Positions 20,481 through 31,343 of a stretch of DNA of 55,868 nucleotides are shown one piece after another (position 1 is the first letter of the stretch; every line of letters starts with the position of its first letter). The notes below the pieces were generated by a model. It was not told the origin of the DNA. It searched no databases and saw only the letters and a list, made by a program, of their open reading frames with translations. Made by a program: the position numbers and the translations under genes. The stretch spans positions 1 through 55,868 of the forward strand of contig QANT01007576.1 of the NCBI GenBank assembly GCA_003254885.1. Direction: 5' to 3'. Source of the DNA: Purshia tridentata. Taxonomy: Eukaryota > Streptophyta > Magnoliopsida > Rosales > Rosaceae.

Positions 20481-21130
20481 GCTTTATCAGGTGTCATCTT
20501 GATACTATATGGTAATTGTTGTTATAGACAAACTCAATGAGCGGTAAGTAGTCATTCCACTTTCCTCCAAAAGGATGCAAGCTCGCAACAAATCTTTAAG
20601 TATCTGAATGACCCTTTCAAACTGTCTGTTAGTCTGAGGATGATAAGCATTACTAAGGTCCAACTTAGTGCCCAATTCAGATTGTAGCTTCCGCCGTAGT
20701 CGAGAAGAAAACCTGGTATCTCGATCTAAGACGATTGTTTTCGGGATTCCTTGCAAGCGTACATAGTGTTATGTTTACTCTAATTAACATAGAGTTGACC
20801 AAAGTATTCAAGTAGTTAATTGACAAATTCATCTTCATTGGTAAGAAATGTGCGACTTTTGTGAGTCTGTCCACGATTACTTTAATACCATTATGCCCTT
20901 TGACTGTTCTCGGCAAATCTATTATGAAGTCCATTGTGATACAATCCCACTTCTATTCTGGAGTTGGCAATGGTTGGAGCATTCCAAACGGCTTCTGATG
21001 TTCTGCTTTCACTTGCCAACAAGTTACACAATGGTTAACAAATTCATCCAAATTCCTGTTCATGCCTTTCCACCATAATCTTTGCTTCAGATCTTGATAC
21101 ATCTTCGTACCGTGATGCATTACAAAACTG
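20480..21130 (-). pseudogene. gypsy integrase remnant
   Basis: Catalytic core pieces in two frames: MDFIIDLPRTVKGHNGIKVIVDRLTKVAHFLP (20677-20934), then GIPKTIVLDRDTRFSSRL, GTKLDLSNAYHPQTN and QFERVIQILKDLLRACIL (20505-20756). The DRD aspartate and the FERVIQ glutamate of the DDE triad remain. The zinc-binding domain region (about 20940-21110) is only weakly readable. A frameshift separates the two core pieces near 20760. Its role would have been insertion of element cDNA. Here it is dead. Confidence 0.78.
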
Positions 21131-22700
21131 GTTGAGTGTGCTTCCTTCAGTACATGTTGCTTGATTTCTTGGTTATCTGGTTATATTTGAGACTATCGTT
21201 AGGATGTATTATCTAATCCTCGTAAGCTTTTCTTGAACGCATGACATTTTTTATTTTATGTAATTCTAGATCTTCTTTTTGTTTATGGATCAACTTTTGC
21301 TCTAATTGTGGTTCGAGCTGTAGACTAGTGAGTTTTCCCTCTGAATGCTGGTTAATTCTATATTGATCAAGTGTCTGAAAAATTTCTTGATCTGCGAGCA
21401 TCAAATTGGCTAATGTGCTCCTCGTATGACTCAAATTGGCTATTTGTTAGCTTTTTCGAGGTGATATAGAAGTTCAAAATGATACTCTTTGAGGTACTCC
21501 ATCCATCTCCTTTGACATAGATTCAGATTTCATTGAGTGAATAAGTGCGCTCCTCGTATGACTCAGTGCATCAGTTTGTTAGCTTTTTCGAGGTGATATA
21601 GAAGTTCAAAATGATACTCTTTGAGGTACTCCATCCATCTCCTTTGACATAGATTCAAATTTCATTGAGTGAATAAGTGCTTCAGACTTTCGTGATCGGA
21701 GAAGAAAAGGAAGTTGTGGCCATAAAGATAGTATTGGAAAAATTTTTGGTGTATGTAGACTTTATAAGGATCCTTCTCATTTGGTAGGACTAAGATTGGT
21801 GTGATTGTCAGTCTCTTCTTTAGGTCTTGCAGCTTCACACTTGTCATTCCACTTGAACCTGATTCTTTTTCTTAGTGGTCGAGTCACGGGAGTAGCAATA
21901 TTTGAAAAATCTTCCACAAATATTCTGTAGTATCTAGCTAATCCAAGGAAACTTCGGATTTCGATGATGTTCTTTGGTTGATCGCATTTCTATACAGCTT
22001 AATTTTGCTTGGATTGGGAGAAATGACTTTCTTTAAAATAATATGCCCTAGGAGTTGTACTTTTGTCAACCAAACTTTACACTTTGATTTCTTCGCATAC
22101 AGCTCCTTGTCTCATAAGGCCTCCAACACAACTTTCAGATGTCTTTCATGATTCTCCTCGGTTTTTGAGTAAACCAAGATGCCTTTGATGAAGACAATGA
22201 CGAACACGTCTAAGTATGGTCGAAAAACTCGGTTCATTGGGCATGAATGCGGCTGGTGCATTCGTTAATCCAAACAGCATCATGACGATTTAATAGTGTC
22301 TGAGCGAGTGAGGAAAGCTTTCTTCAGTATATCTTCATCTCGAACTGAGTTGAGCATAGCCAGATCTAGATCAATCTTTGAGAAATATTTGGCATCGTTG
22401 AGCTGATCGAACAACTCATCAATTTTGGGTAGTGGATATTTGTTATTGATTGTGACATGATTCAACTTTTGACAGTTAGTATATAATCGTAGTAATCCAT
22501 CATGCTTCTTAGCAAAGAGAATTAGGGCTCCCCATGGTGATCAATGTGCTTTCTGAGATAAAAATCTTCACTTTTAAATAATCAAGTTGTTTATTCAATT
22601 CTTCCGTCTTGGCTAGGGCCATGTGGTAAGGTGGAATAGAACTCAGTTGTGTTCTAGACACTAATTCAATCTTGAACTTGACTTCTCATAATGGTGGAAT
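21131..22700 (-). pseudogene. gypsy reverse transcriptase/RNase H remnant
   Basis: On the minus strand, RT begins with VTINNKYPLPKIDELFDQL and KYFSKIDL (22280-22465). The catalytic box that should read F-I-D-D-I-L reads FIKGIL (22179-22193), so both catalytic aspartates are gone. Then [20 protein letters not shown], an in-frame stop, and LYAKKSKCKVW. The connection/RNase H part includes LKKRLTITPILVLPNEKDPYKVY and FFSDHESLKHLFTQ (21662-21847). Many stops and frame changes interrupt it. A 132-bp tandem duplication lies in the RNase H/linker part. Confidence 0.82.
21417..21680 (-). repeat. 132-bp tandem duplication within gypsy pol
   Basis: The block starting GCTCCTCGTATGACTCA at about 21417 recurs at about 21549, and both copies run to GAATAAGTGC. 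The unit is 132 bp (44 codons), so it would not shift the frame. The copies differ mainly in a short stretch near the start (AAATTGGCTA versus GTGCATCAGT) and at one base in TTCA(G/A)ATTTC. Confidence 0.85.
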
Positions 22701-22957
22701 TCCAGGTAGATTTTCTGGAAAAACTTCTAGATAATCATTTACCACAGGTATCGGTTCATCTAGCTTTGGCTTGGCTTGAGTTGATATGATGAGAGTAAAA
22801 CATCATGACTCTCTTACTTTTGAAGCATACTTTTAGCAATTGTTAGATTGACAAGTTGTAATGGCCTATTGAGTCGGATCACCAACTTCTCATTCTTATT
22901 GGTAAGCACTTGGATCTTTCTTTTCTTACAGTTGATTTGGGTTTGAATCTCTTATAA

Positions 22958-23191
22958 CTAATCAATTCCTATGATGATGTCATAGTAATCGATCTCCAAC
23001 GGGTACAAACTGGCAGTCAAGGCTTCTCCTTGAACTACTAGTTGACAATCTAGGTAAACTTGGTCGACTCTAACTGACAGACCAATGGGTCTACTCAAAC
23101 AAATCGTACAAGTTAAAGGTTTAGCAAGTAATCCTAGTTTCTTAGCAAACCTAGTAGATATAAAAGAATATGAAGCACCTGTATCAAACAA
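22958..23191 (-). pseudogene. gypsy aspartic protease remnant
   Basis: MFDTGASYSFISTRFAKKLGL contains the DTGAS retropepsin active site. The fold continues with a VYLDCQLVVQGEALTASLYPLEIDYYDIIIG-type segment ending in DIIIGID, equivalent to DVILGMDWL. The enzyme would have matured the Gag-Pol polyprotein. It sits between the gag zinc knuckle (about 23450) and RT (22465) in the right order, but stops separate the pieces. Confidence 0.8.
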
Positions 23192-23429
23192 AATTCTACC
23201 TTCAGTACTGGAAATGAGTATCGTACAGTCAAGTGGGGCTTCCTCTTCTTAAGCTCTCACAGCAAATACTCGACCTCCTTGGGCCGGTTGTTGCCTTGCT
23301 TCGCCACTTCTGCCTTGTCCACCACGGTTATTAGTCCGTGGGGCTAGAAAAGGTTGAGCTCTGATGGGCCAATTCACAGTTTGGATTTACAGTGGAGCAT
23401 GTTAAGTGTTGGTCTATTTCAAAGTGGGA

Positions 23430-23791
23430 CACTCACTTTTCTAGTGTCCTTCAACTCCAGACTGGAAACACGTCAGTGGCCCCACTTCAGTTTCTTTTAA
23501 AGTTGTTGCCACCCTATGACAAATTGTCTCTCTGAAAGTTTTTTAGTTTTTTAGTTTTTTTTTTTTTTTCTGATCTCTTATCTCCAGATTTCTTTTCTTT
23601 CTTTATCACTGCGAAGTAATCCTACTCTTGAGTATAAGCAGCATGGACAACATCTCTGAATATAGTAATCCTCTGACTTGTCAAGTACATAAGAATTTTA
23701 TTTCTCAGTCTTTCCTTTTCATCATTCAGAGTGGATGGAACAAAATGTTTGAGGTCAAAAAATTTTGACACATAATTGGAAACACTTAAGC
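23430..23791 (-). pseudogene. gypsy gag, C-terminal half (3' of the solo-LTR insertion)
   Basis: Starts at the solo LTR border with SLSVSNYVSKFFDLKHFVPSTL, then DEKERLRNKILMYLTSQRITIFRDVVHAAYTQE. This corresponds to the middle of retrotransposon gag. Further on, a degenerate zinc knuckle reads C-x2-S-x4-H-stop-K-S-E-C (about 23440-23485), with a Ser in place of the second Cys and an internal stop. The matching N-terminal half is on the other side of the LTR at 26343-26815. Confidence 0.75.
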
Positions 23792-24479
23792 TGACCAGAC
23801 TGTCCCCGAATTCCACTCTGGAACTCGGAGTAATCCTGCGGGAATCCAATAGCGAGGAAAATCCTACCGAAAATTCGGTAGAACCTCCCCTAAAATTGGA
23901 TTAACCCTTTCTTTAGAAAACCTGTGAAACACACTTCTAAGCTAGCTCCTCTACCACAAACAAGGGTCTCCGACCCGAAACCATAATAAAATGAAGCCAA
24001 GGTAACATTTTGCTACTAAAAGTGTTATCTGTGCCGTCTACAGTCCACTACTTTAAGTAACACAACCAATTAAGAACAAAAGAGAGATAATTTACAAGGT
24101 TACAAAATCTAAGGTGTCCTCGACGTGTCTTTACTCGACCGCACCACCGCAGTTACCTAGGGGAAATTTAAAAACAACAACACAAAGGTAGAAAGTGAGA
24201 CAACCCAGTGAGTGGACAAAAATAAAATAAACTTTAATTTGGAAACCAACCGAAAAGATCACACAAAGACCTCACGAACTCTCTAAGAAAACCCCCAGTT
24301 TTTAAAATGGATTTAATAATTTCCTTTATCAATCATTTATAAAAACTAGTAAATATACTTTGCAATTATTCGCTTTAAATGAGCGGAAATTTAATCATGC
24401 AAAAACAAAGTTTCCACGCATAAGAAAAATTCTAAAGTTTAAATCAAATAATTTATTAGCTCTCAAGTCACCCATATAG

Positions 24480-24612
24480 CCTGCCATACATGTGCAGGGC
24501 CCACAGTCTGCCATACACATGTAGGGCGATAACCTGCCATACATGTGTAGAGTCGCGATCTATCATACACGTGCAGGGCCACTAAACTGTCGTACGTGTA
24601 CGCAGGGCCACC
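24480..24612 (-). repeat. hairpin repeat array in LTR3
   Basis: Diverged version of the CCTGC...GCAGG array (on the plus strand CTGCCATACATGTGCAGGGC and variants), about five units. It adjoins a conserved stem at 24632-24639 with 24656-24663. Confidence 0.7.
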
Positions 24613-25084
24613 CCCAAAGGGCAAAGCATCCCGGCACACTGCCCAAAGCCTAAGTGTGTGCCATGATGGGTTTTAAAGACCTATACAATTTCAGTATACC
24701 GAACGGGTACTAAATGGGTGCTTAATAAGATTCAAAACCAACCATTCTTCAATCACTCCGATCGAAATTGTATAACTCAATTCAAAACTTTCTTAGAATT
24801 AACAAGGAAATCAATAATTGCCCAAGGAAACCATCATTTAAATTATTTTTACAAAAGCCTTAATCATAATAAATTGATAAGAAATATCAATCCGTCTAAC
24901 TCATTTATAACACCTAAGATCCCAAAATCAATTTCGATACTTGAAATTTACGACCAAGCAATTCATAAGAAAAATAAAACTCGACTTACAATTTGATAAA
25001 GTTTAAATAAGATAAGATCCACTCACTGTCAAGGAATCTAGTCCCGCTGCTCGGCTGGGTTGCCCTCAGTCTCGGGTGTAGCCC

Positions 25085-25672
25085 CTATAAGAAAAAGATA
25101 ATTACACCATTAGCTCCAAAGTTTAAAGTGTCCACAACCAATAAATTGGGGTTTCTTCAACCTCAGTCTTTTCTATACAACCCAAGTTAATAACCCGCTT
25201 AGTAAAATCAAAGTCAACAATAAATCCTAAAATTCGAGGTTAAAGGATCATATTAGCCTTAACCCCAAACGAAGTGGTGCTACCAACCCCTGATTCACAA
25301 ATTCTACCCTTTCTTTCGAACCCATCAACCCAAACTCCGAATTAAGTTTCTAAATGGTGGAAATTGGCTAAAATATCACTAGATCGTTTCCAATTCCCCA
25401 ATTCCAAGCAACCACCCGAAATGGCCAAGTCCCTCATTCACCAATTTCAATTCCTTCAATTTTCCTTGAAGCTTAGGGTTCTAAACCAAAATTAAGAGTC
25501 CCTCAGGTTGGAAATTAGCTAACCCAACCACCAATTAGCACCCCCAAGCCACAGATCGAAGGCTTCCTAATTTGGAACCGAAACCTCCAATTTTCCCCAT
25601 ATTCGAAATACCCCAAATTGGCAACACAACACAAGGAAATTCAAAGATGGAAGAGAGAGGGAGGAAACCCAC
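25085..25672 (-). other. intron-like segment in LTR3
   Basis: On the minus strand it starts GTGGGTTTCC after CATTTTAG and ends TTTTTCTTATAG before GGGCTACACCCGAG, a good GT-AG pair with a pyrimidine-rich acceptor. It corresponds in position to 9984-10755 of LTR2 but is shorter (588 bp) and diverged inside. Confidence 0.5.
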
Positions 25673-25943
25673 CTAAAATGAACAGAAATTGCGCCAGAAA
25701 ACTGACCGAAAACTGGAGAAGGACCGGCGACCTGTGGGGTTTCTTCCGAGCAGCAGCGCGTGGCAAGAGCTGGATCGACGTTGTGGGGGTCACTGGCTGG
25801 CTGGCGTCGGCGGAAGAAGGGTCGTTGGTGGCTGGGTCTGGCCGGAAGCAAGCTGGAAGGGGGGAAGGGGTCGCACGCAGAGAGAGTGAAGGGGAAGACT
25901 ATGCGGGCTGAGGGGAGGGTAAAGAGAGAAATAGAAGGAGAGA

Positions 25944-25966
25944 GAAGATTCCAGAATTTTCTGGAA
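25944..25966 (-). promoter_or_regulatory. heat-shock element in LTR3
   Basis: Five perfect GAA/TTC units spaced by two bases (plus strand GAA, TTC, GAA, TTC, GAA), with an imperfect sixth (TTT). It is at the equivalent LTR position, just upstream (on the minus strand) of the CT-rich leader. Confidence 0.75.
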
Positions 25967-26342
25967 TCTTTAAATGCCAAGTCACCCAAATTACTAGTTT
26001 GCCACTTACATCACTTGTCCATAACCTACAAACCGTAACTCCGTTTGACGCGTACTTCATGTCTACGAACTCGTGGAGTTGAGCACTACGCAACCACGTC
26101 AAAGTCTACTCCAAGGGCCCAATAATTTAAAAAGTCAACTTCTGGGTCTCTTGCCACGTTAAAAATTTTCAAACCGTCCCTCCAAACAGGACATGCCGCA
26201 TGTCTATAGACTCATAAGCTCGAGGCCTTCCTAACGAACCCAAGGTCAAAAATCAAATCTTATTCGAACCCAAAGTCAACTTTAGGCCCCGAAGACCAAA
26301 TTAAAATTCAAAAATTTACCTTACGGAGTATGGGTCGTTACA

Positions 26343-26815
26343 CATGCTTCCCTGCTCTAGCTCCATGAACTCTTTCATCTTGGTCATTTAAAGTGGCTTT
26401 GGGAAGTGCCTATCATAGAACAACTATTTAGTTTCTTCTAATGTCATGGCTTCCACATCCTCGTGATGTTTTACTGATCTCCACCAAGCATCAGCATCAC
26501 CTTCAAATCAATGTGACGTTAACTAGATACAGTACTCTACTGGTGTGTTAATGGTATCTAATTTCTTCTCGATGCGTGACCCAAGTTTTAGCTAACTCGG
26601 GCTTGGACACTCCATAAAACTTCATGGGTTTGGTTTCCAAGAGACGATCAAAGAACTAGCCTCGATGCTTTCCTCACGTTCATCAGGGGTGAGATGATTT
26701 GTGAGTTGACATGCGAGAAATGCCTGCATAAATTCAGCCATCTACTGCAGGTCGAACTAACTATTAGCATTATTGTGGTTTGCATTGTTTCGACTGATTG
26801 CTCGAGGCAGCATCT
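26343..26815 (-). pseudogene. gypsy gag, N-terminal half (5' of the solo-LTR insertion)
   Basis: Starts MLPRAISRNNANHNNAN at 26815 on the minus strand. Then MAEFMQAFLACQLTNHLTPDERE, RLLETKPMKFYGVSKPELAKTWV in another frame, GDADAWWRSVKHHEDVEAMTLEETK, LFYDRHFPKPL and MKEFMELEQGSM at the LTR border. This is the usual gag order of chromovirus-type gypsy (AEAWW-like box, YFP box, FLELEQGSM box). Several stops and frame changes. Together with 23430-23791 it forms one gag split by LTR3. Confidence 0.78.
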
Positions 26816-27300
26816 TTGTCAACAAGACTAAAAAGAAATAGGTTGGATCAATCTTAAAGGATAAAGCAAACAGATTTCTCAAGAAGAGAATTTTCCTAAA
26901 AAGGATTCAAGAAAGAAATTTTTAGATGGAAATCGGAATCTAGGTTGGAATATCCTACAAAACAATCTGTTAGAAATAAAATATCGTTCAAAAATATTTT
27001 CTAGGGATTTTATCCTATGATACCATTATAATTCTTACGATTAAGTATCACATTCCCAAGCTTCCTAAAACGAGATAAGCCTATTTTGAAATCTTCGTCC
27101 GAGTTGGACTAGAGTATAGAAATCACAGTGGAATGTATTTTTGAATAATACCTCCAAATATTATTAATAAATAGAAATATAGAACCAACCCGTGAGGGTC
27201 ATGAGTTTCAAATACAGATAACCGTACTAAAGCATTAAGTAGATATTCATAAGATAAACAGCAAAGATATCCCAACTCATATCTATAGTGTTTCAACAAT
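26816..27300 (-). mobile_element. leader, primer site and partial 5' LTR of the host gypsy
   Basis: On the minus strand ATGGTATCATAGGATAAAAT (about 27008-27027) resembles the tRNA-iMet primer-binding site TGGTATCAGAGC followed by the usual leader. About 190 bp of A-rich leader separate it from the gag ATG. Sequence above 27028 should be the 5' LTR; it holds a TATA-like TATTTATTAATAATATT (about 27155-27180). The outer LTR end is not definable. Confidence 0.45.
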
Positions 27301-27839
27301 TAGCAAGTTAATGCCAAAGAAACTGAAATTCTGGAATCTGCAAGGGTAGAACCAAGGAGTGCAATTTTCGATTTCGATGAAAATTTCGAAAGAAATTTTG
27401 GCCCAAGTTTGATTTCGGTAGAATTTAGACAAAAACAATAGAAATTACTATCAAACAACGGAAATTTTGAATGAAATTTTACCATATGCTTATTTAACAT
27501 ATTATCTATCATATTTATAAAAAAAATTAAAGAAATCAAACCATATTATAGATTTCATATGATATAAGGTGAATATAATATACGCAGAAGGTAAATTTTG
27601 TTAAAAAAAATGTGATGTAAGGTGAATATAAGGTGAATTATACTAAACCTTATATATTTTATAATCTATATTCTTTAAGATAAAATATAAAATATTAGGA
27701 TTTAAGTCTTTTAGAGTATTTTTATTATTTTTTATATAGAAATGTATTAGAGTTTAGGGTTTAAAAACAACTAAAAAAAACCCCAAAACTAATTCCTAAA
27801 CGAAACTCCAAAACCAAAAGGTCAAACAAAACTCTAAAC
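27301..27839. other. AT-rich unassigned DNA
   Basis: AT-rich with repeated GAAATTT/AAATTTC words (27340-27480). A short direct repeat around ATGATATAAGGTGAATATA occurs at about 27558 and, as GATGTAAGGTGAATATAAGGTGAA, at about 27612. No coding signal or element end recognised. Confidence 0.4.
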
Positions 27840-28440
27840 TTTTTTTTTTTTTTTTCAATTGCCCAAAGACTCAAACCCTAATCAAATCCAAACCTAAATC
27901 CAAACCATTTTCCTTTTTTCATTTTTTATTTCTTTTCTTCCCTTTTTCCTTTTTTTTTTCTCTTCCTTCCTTCTTTTTGTTTTGGCCACTGTACTCCACC
28001 CTCCTCACGCCACTTCTCTTCTCTTTTTTTCCCTTTTTTTTTCCTTTTTCTTCTTCTTTTTTTCCTTTCTTTCCCTTCTTTTTTCTTCCCACTTTCCCAC
28101 TTTCCCACTTCCCCACGTAGCAACCTTTCCTTTCTCTTCCACTTTCCCACTTCCCCACGCAACAACCTTTCCTTTCTCTTCCACTTTCCCACTTCCCCAC
28201 GCAGCAACCTTTCCTTTCTCTTCCATTTTCCCACTTTCCTTTCTTCTTCCCTTCCTCCCTGCTTCCTGCGCCTCCTCTGGTCTCTCTCTTCTTTTTTTCT
28301 TTTCTTCCTTTCTTCCCTAGTTCAGTTCCCCTTTTCCCTGCCTCTCTATCTCTCCCCAAACCCAAATCTATTTCTCTGCTCTCTCCTCCCTCCCCATCTC
28401 TCATCTTCATCTCTCTAGATCTACAGCCCCTTGCCGTCGA
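27840..28440 (+). repeat. polypyrimidine tract
   Basis: About 550 bp made almost only of C and T on the plus strand, with T-runs at 27839-27856 and 27948-27960. It runs into a CTCTCTAGATCTACAGCC leader-like end near 28440. It resembles in style the CT/CCT-rich leaders of the gag-only LTRs, but I could not align it to them. Long minus-strand frames here (Lys/Glu/Arg-rich) are low-complexity artefacts. Confidence 0.7.
28116..28241 (+). repeat. 42-bp minisatellite in the polypyrimidine tract
   Basis: About three copies of a 42-bp unit (ACG(T/C)AGCAACCTTTCC... to ...CCCACTTCCCC), starting near 28116, 28158 and 28200, with one to three differences. In the complementary frame this gives a 14-residue GKWKRKERLLRGEV-type repeat, which I do not regard as a real protein. 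Confidence 0.8.
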
Positions 28441-29932
28441 AACCCCATTGAAAACCAGTTCTGGCCGGCTTTAGCTCCTCTCATAATCCAAACCCAGTAT
28501 CCAAACCAGTGCCTCTGCCAAATTTTGCCGAAATTTCTGCGAAATTAACGAAATTGAAACGAAAAATTGACAGAATGGTGATTTCTTTCGGAACCCCCGA
28601 AAAACGATAATTTTGGCGAAATTTCGCCGAAATTATCGATATTACACTCAGTGGGTAGAACACCTATATTAAAAGATGGATGACACCACCACTGATCCAA
28701 AGAAAGGATCTAAACCAGATAAGTAGAAAGCTAAAATAGAAATTGATAAGATAAAGGTGCCACACCACTGACCTCAGTCCAAGTCATTGATCACTAGGAA
28801 ATCTACACTCACAAGAGTATAGCAGGGACAAGCATCATATACGATCATTGCTTCCCTAGGGAGAAATCCTAAGTTAGGTTTGAAAAAGATAATGAAGGCA
28901 TGATATATAAATTATTTGAATGAGAGAAAAATCGAAGTAAAACAATGCAACATAGCAAAATATCGACAATAATAATTAGTGAGTAAAACCTTTGCATACT
29001 CATACAACCTTTTAAGTGAAAATTCAGTCACGTGACGAAGTTCGAAATACTTACCTACCGACCGAACACATAATGGCCAACTACCCATACCAGAATCCAA
29101 TCATCATTGATATGGTAGCGAAAGTACCCATTCCTAGTGAATACCACATAGGCTAGCCTCTCTAAAAGGACATTTGTATAGGCTTTGCATAACAGCGCCT
29201 CATGAGATTTAGGAGATCGAAACCCAAGGACACCATACTAAGGCCTCTTACTCTTAGGTCGCAATGGTAGTCATAATAAAATCCACACAAGTTTGCCATA
29301 CAAAAATGCATGCAATACTTGAAACTATTTCATAATATATAGTATTATCAAAATACAAGAAAACCCTTAACCAGGACGTGGTGTTTTCCCCCTACATTTT
29401 ACCAATGTGAAAGCCCTACCTATCTCCATGTCTACTCTATCCACGCATACCTATTGGGAAAACTAAAGTTCTGAATCCAATGACAGCTATTAGGAACATA
29501 GAAACATACCATCGACCTTGTCTGTTGAAACTAGGTTTAAGCCAGAGGTTCGACACTAGCATAAGGATAGGCTTCTCTGAATTCTTAATCCAGCATGACC
29601 CTGGTCACCGAGGCAGATAGTCATGTCAGCCTGTTTGGTTTCTACTTAGGTGATAAATTTTTAACCTACAACGTGTCCAGATCAGTGCATGGGGAAAGTG
29701 AGGGAGCTCTAGCTCAGTCCCCATTGCTTGTATACTCATGGATTGACCTTAGACAACAAGTTGTTGGGTTTTACACAAATATGGCTTCAATATATTATTA
29801 ATCCAATTTCAGTTAAATAGTTAAGTACCATTTTGTCTAAAACCACACCTTTAAAAAAAAAAAAATTTTTTTAAATAAGTTGGGTTACGAGCTTACCTGT
29901 AGAAGTTGGTGCACAGACATAACTTCGGTATG
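28441..29932. other. unassigned intergenic DNA, probably LTR debris
   Basis: No convincing coding region. 28500-28640 is packed with GAAATTTCG-like words, including the 14-bp palindrome GGCGAAATTTCGCC at about 28614-28627. The rest is AT-rich, ending in a T/A-run (29852-29876). It lies directly upstream of the LTR remnant of gag-only copy 2 and may be an unrelated LTR or insertion. Confidence 0.35.
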
Positions 29933-30030
29933 AATTTTCGGTAGGATTTTCCTTGATATTGGATTCCCGCAGGATCACTCCGAGTTCCAAGGTGGAATTT
30001 GGAGTGGGTCTTGTAATTTGGTATCAGAGC
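29933..30030 (+). mobile_element. LTR 3' end and primer-binding site of gag-only copy 2
   Basis: TTTTCGGTAGGATTTTCCTTGATATTGGAT-type sequence through GTGGGTCTTGTA matches the last about 80 bp of LTR1/LTR2. It is followed by TGGTATCAGAGC (30019-30030), a perfect tRNA-iMet primer-binding site. The rest of this LTR is missing upstream. It gives the true leader that is absent after LTR1. Confidence 0.8.
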
Positions 30031-30108
30031 ATAGGTTTAGGATTCCTCTAGCTTTGCACGAAGTGTGCATCCTGGTTTCTGAGAATTCTTGGTTTTCTTA
30101 TAGGGATT

Positions 30109-31343
30109 ATGCCTCCTCGATGTGGCCGACCACCGGGGGACCACCATAGGATTAATGGAGGTGCAGCCGAGACTGCACAAGGTTTCGCTCTGTCCTTGGA
30201 TCGTTTAGTTGAGGCGATGACTAAGGTAGTACATACACGTGGACCTACGGAAGGGGATTATAGTATTGAACGAGCCCATAGACTTGGGACTATAGTCTTT
30301 AAGGGAACGATGGATCCTGGTGTAGCTAACGACTGGATAGTGAGATTAGAAAGAATTTTTAAAGTTATGAGGTGTCCAGACGAGGAAAAGATTGTCTTAG
30401 CTTAGTTCCTACTTGACGGTGATGCTTATTTTTGGTGGGAAACAGAAAAAGCAAGGCTGACCGCTGATGAGATTACTTGGTATAGGTTTATAAATGCTTT
30501 TTATGAGCAGTATTATTCCAGAGTGTATTGTGATGAGAAAGGGTTGAATTCAAGAGGTTGAAACAGGTATCTATGACCGTGGCAGAGTATAAAAGGAAAT
30601 TTATAGAGCTTTCTAGATTTTGCCCGCATCTTGTGGCGGATGAGAGAGAGAAGTGCTCTAGATTTGAGGATGGTTTAAGAAAAGAAATTTGTACAACAGT
30701 TGCAGCTGCTATGCATACCAGTTATACTAGCTTGAGAGAGGTCGCCATGAAAGTGGAAAGGTCTCTTACAGAAGGAAACAGAGGTGGGATGAGACGCCGT
30801 TATTATCAGAGCACAATAGTAGGTAGTCCTAGTCAAGGACCATCCAAAAAAGGTAGTCTCAATTTTAGTTCTTCGGGAAGTGGGGGATTCCGAGGTTACC
30901 AACATGATGTGGGTGGTAGGGAAGGCTCAGGACATAGTCATCAATTCGGAGATCAATCCATTTCTGGTGGTGTCAGTACTTTGGATTTCTCGGAAAGACA
31001 GCGACCCACTAGAGTTGGTGCTCATAGGTATCCAGTTTGTGAGACTTGCAACAGATGTCATGAAGGGCTTTGCCTAATAGGTACTACGGAAGGATGCTTC
31101 CACTGTGGTCAGATGGGGCACTACAGGAAGGACTGCCCGATGTTGTACCATGGAGAAGGTGAAGCTTCTGGTTTAGCTGTACGAACAAAGCAAACTTTTG
31201 GGACTCAAAGTCATAGCCATGGAGCGACACAGAGTGGAGATGGTACAAGTAGCAGTGGCGCTCAGTCTAGTTACTCTGTCAGAGGCGGTAGACAACAAAG
31301 AGGACGTTCTAGAGTTTCAGGCAGAGTCTTTGCCATGACCTAG
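30109..31343 (+). pseudogene. gag of gag-only gypsy element, copy 2
   Basis: Starts MPPRCGRPPGDHHR about 80 bp after the primer site, a better start than any in copy 1. Order: DYSIERAHRLG, NDWIVRLERIFKVMRCPDEEK, GDAYFWWETEKARL, YYSRVYCDEK, SMTVAEYKRKFIELSRFCPHL, Ser/Gly-rich linker, intact zinc knuckle CFHCGQMGHYRKDC, and a Gln/Arg/Gly-rich tail. One in-frame TAG (30403-30405) and one 1-base deletion near 30548 break it. After correction of neither is it open as written. The frame from 30558 to the stop is continuous. It would make the capsid/nucleocapsid of virus-like particles. No protease or pol follows, as in copy 1. Retention of a clean knuckle here, but not in copy 1, shows copy 2 decayed less. 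Confidence 0.83.

Larger units (their letters stand above)
23792..26342 (-). mobile_element. LTR3, solo LTR of the gag-only gypsy family
   Basis: On the minus strand it starts TGTAACGACCC at 26342 and ends CTGGTCA at 23792 (2551 bp). It sits in the middle of another gypsy's gag: codons for ELEQGSM precede it and SVSNYVSKF follow it. The five bases at the borders (plus strand CATGC right, TAAGC left) agree at three of five positions. The duplicated AGC(A/T)T(G/A) falls in the same reading frame, as expected of an aged target duplication. No internal element sequence is present, so it is a solo LTR produced by LTR-LTR recombination. It keeps the family heat-shock array, intron-like segment (25085-25672), GTGAGTGGA donor-like site (25026 downward), hairpin array and the pyrimidine-rich acceptor-like site near 24157. 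Confidence 0.82.

Noticed and set aside
25567..26038. Frames of 66-140 residues inside LTR3
   Set aside because: They lie in the LTR leader and are not conserved in LTR1 or LTR2.
27919..28410. 163-residue Lys/Glu/Arg-rich frame on the minus strand
   Set aside because: Pure complement of the polypyrimidine tract. Low complexity and repeat-driven.
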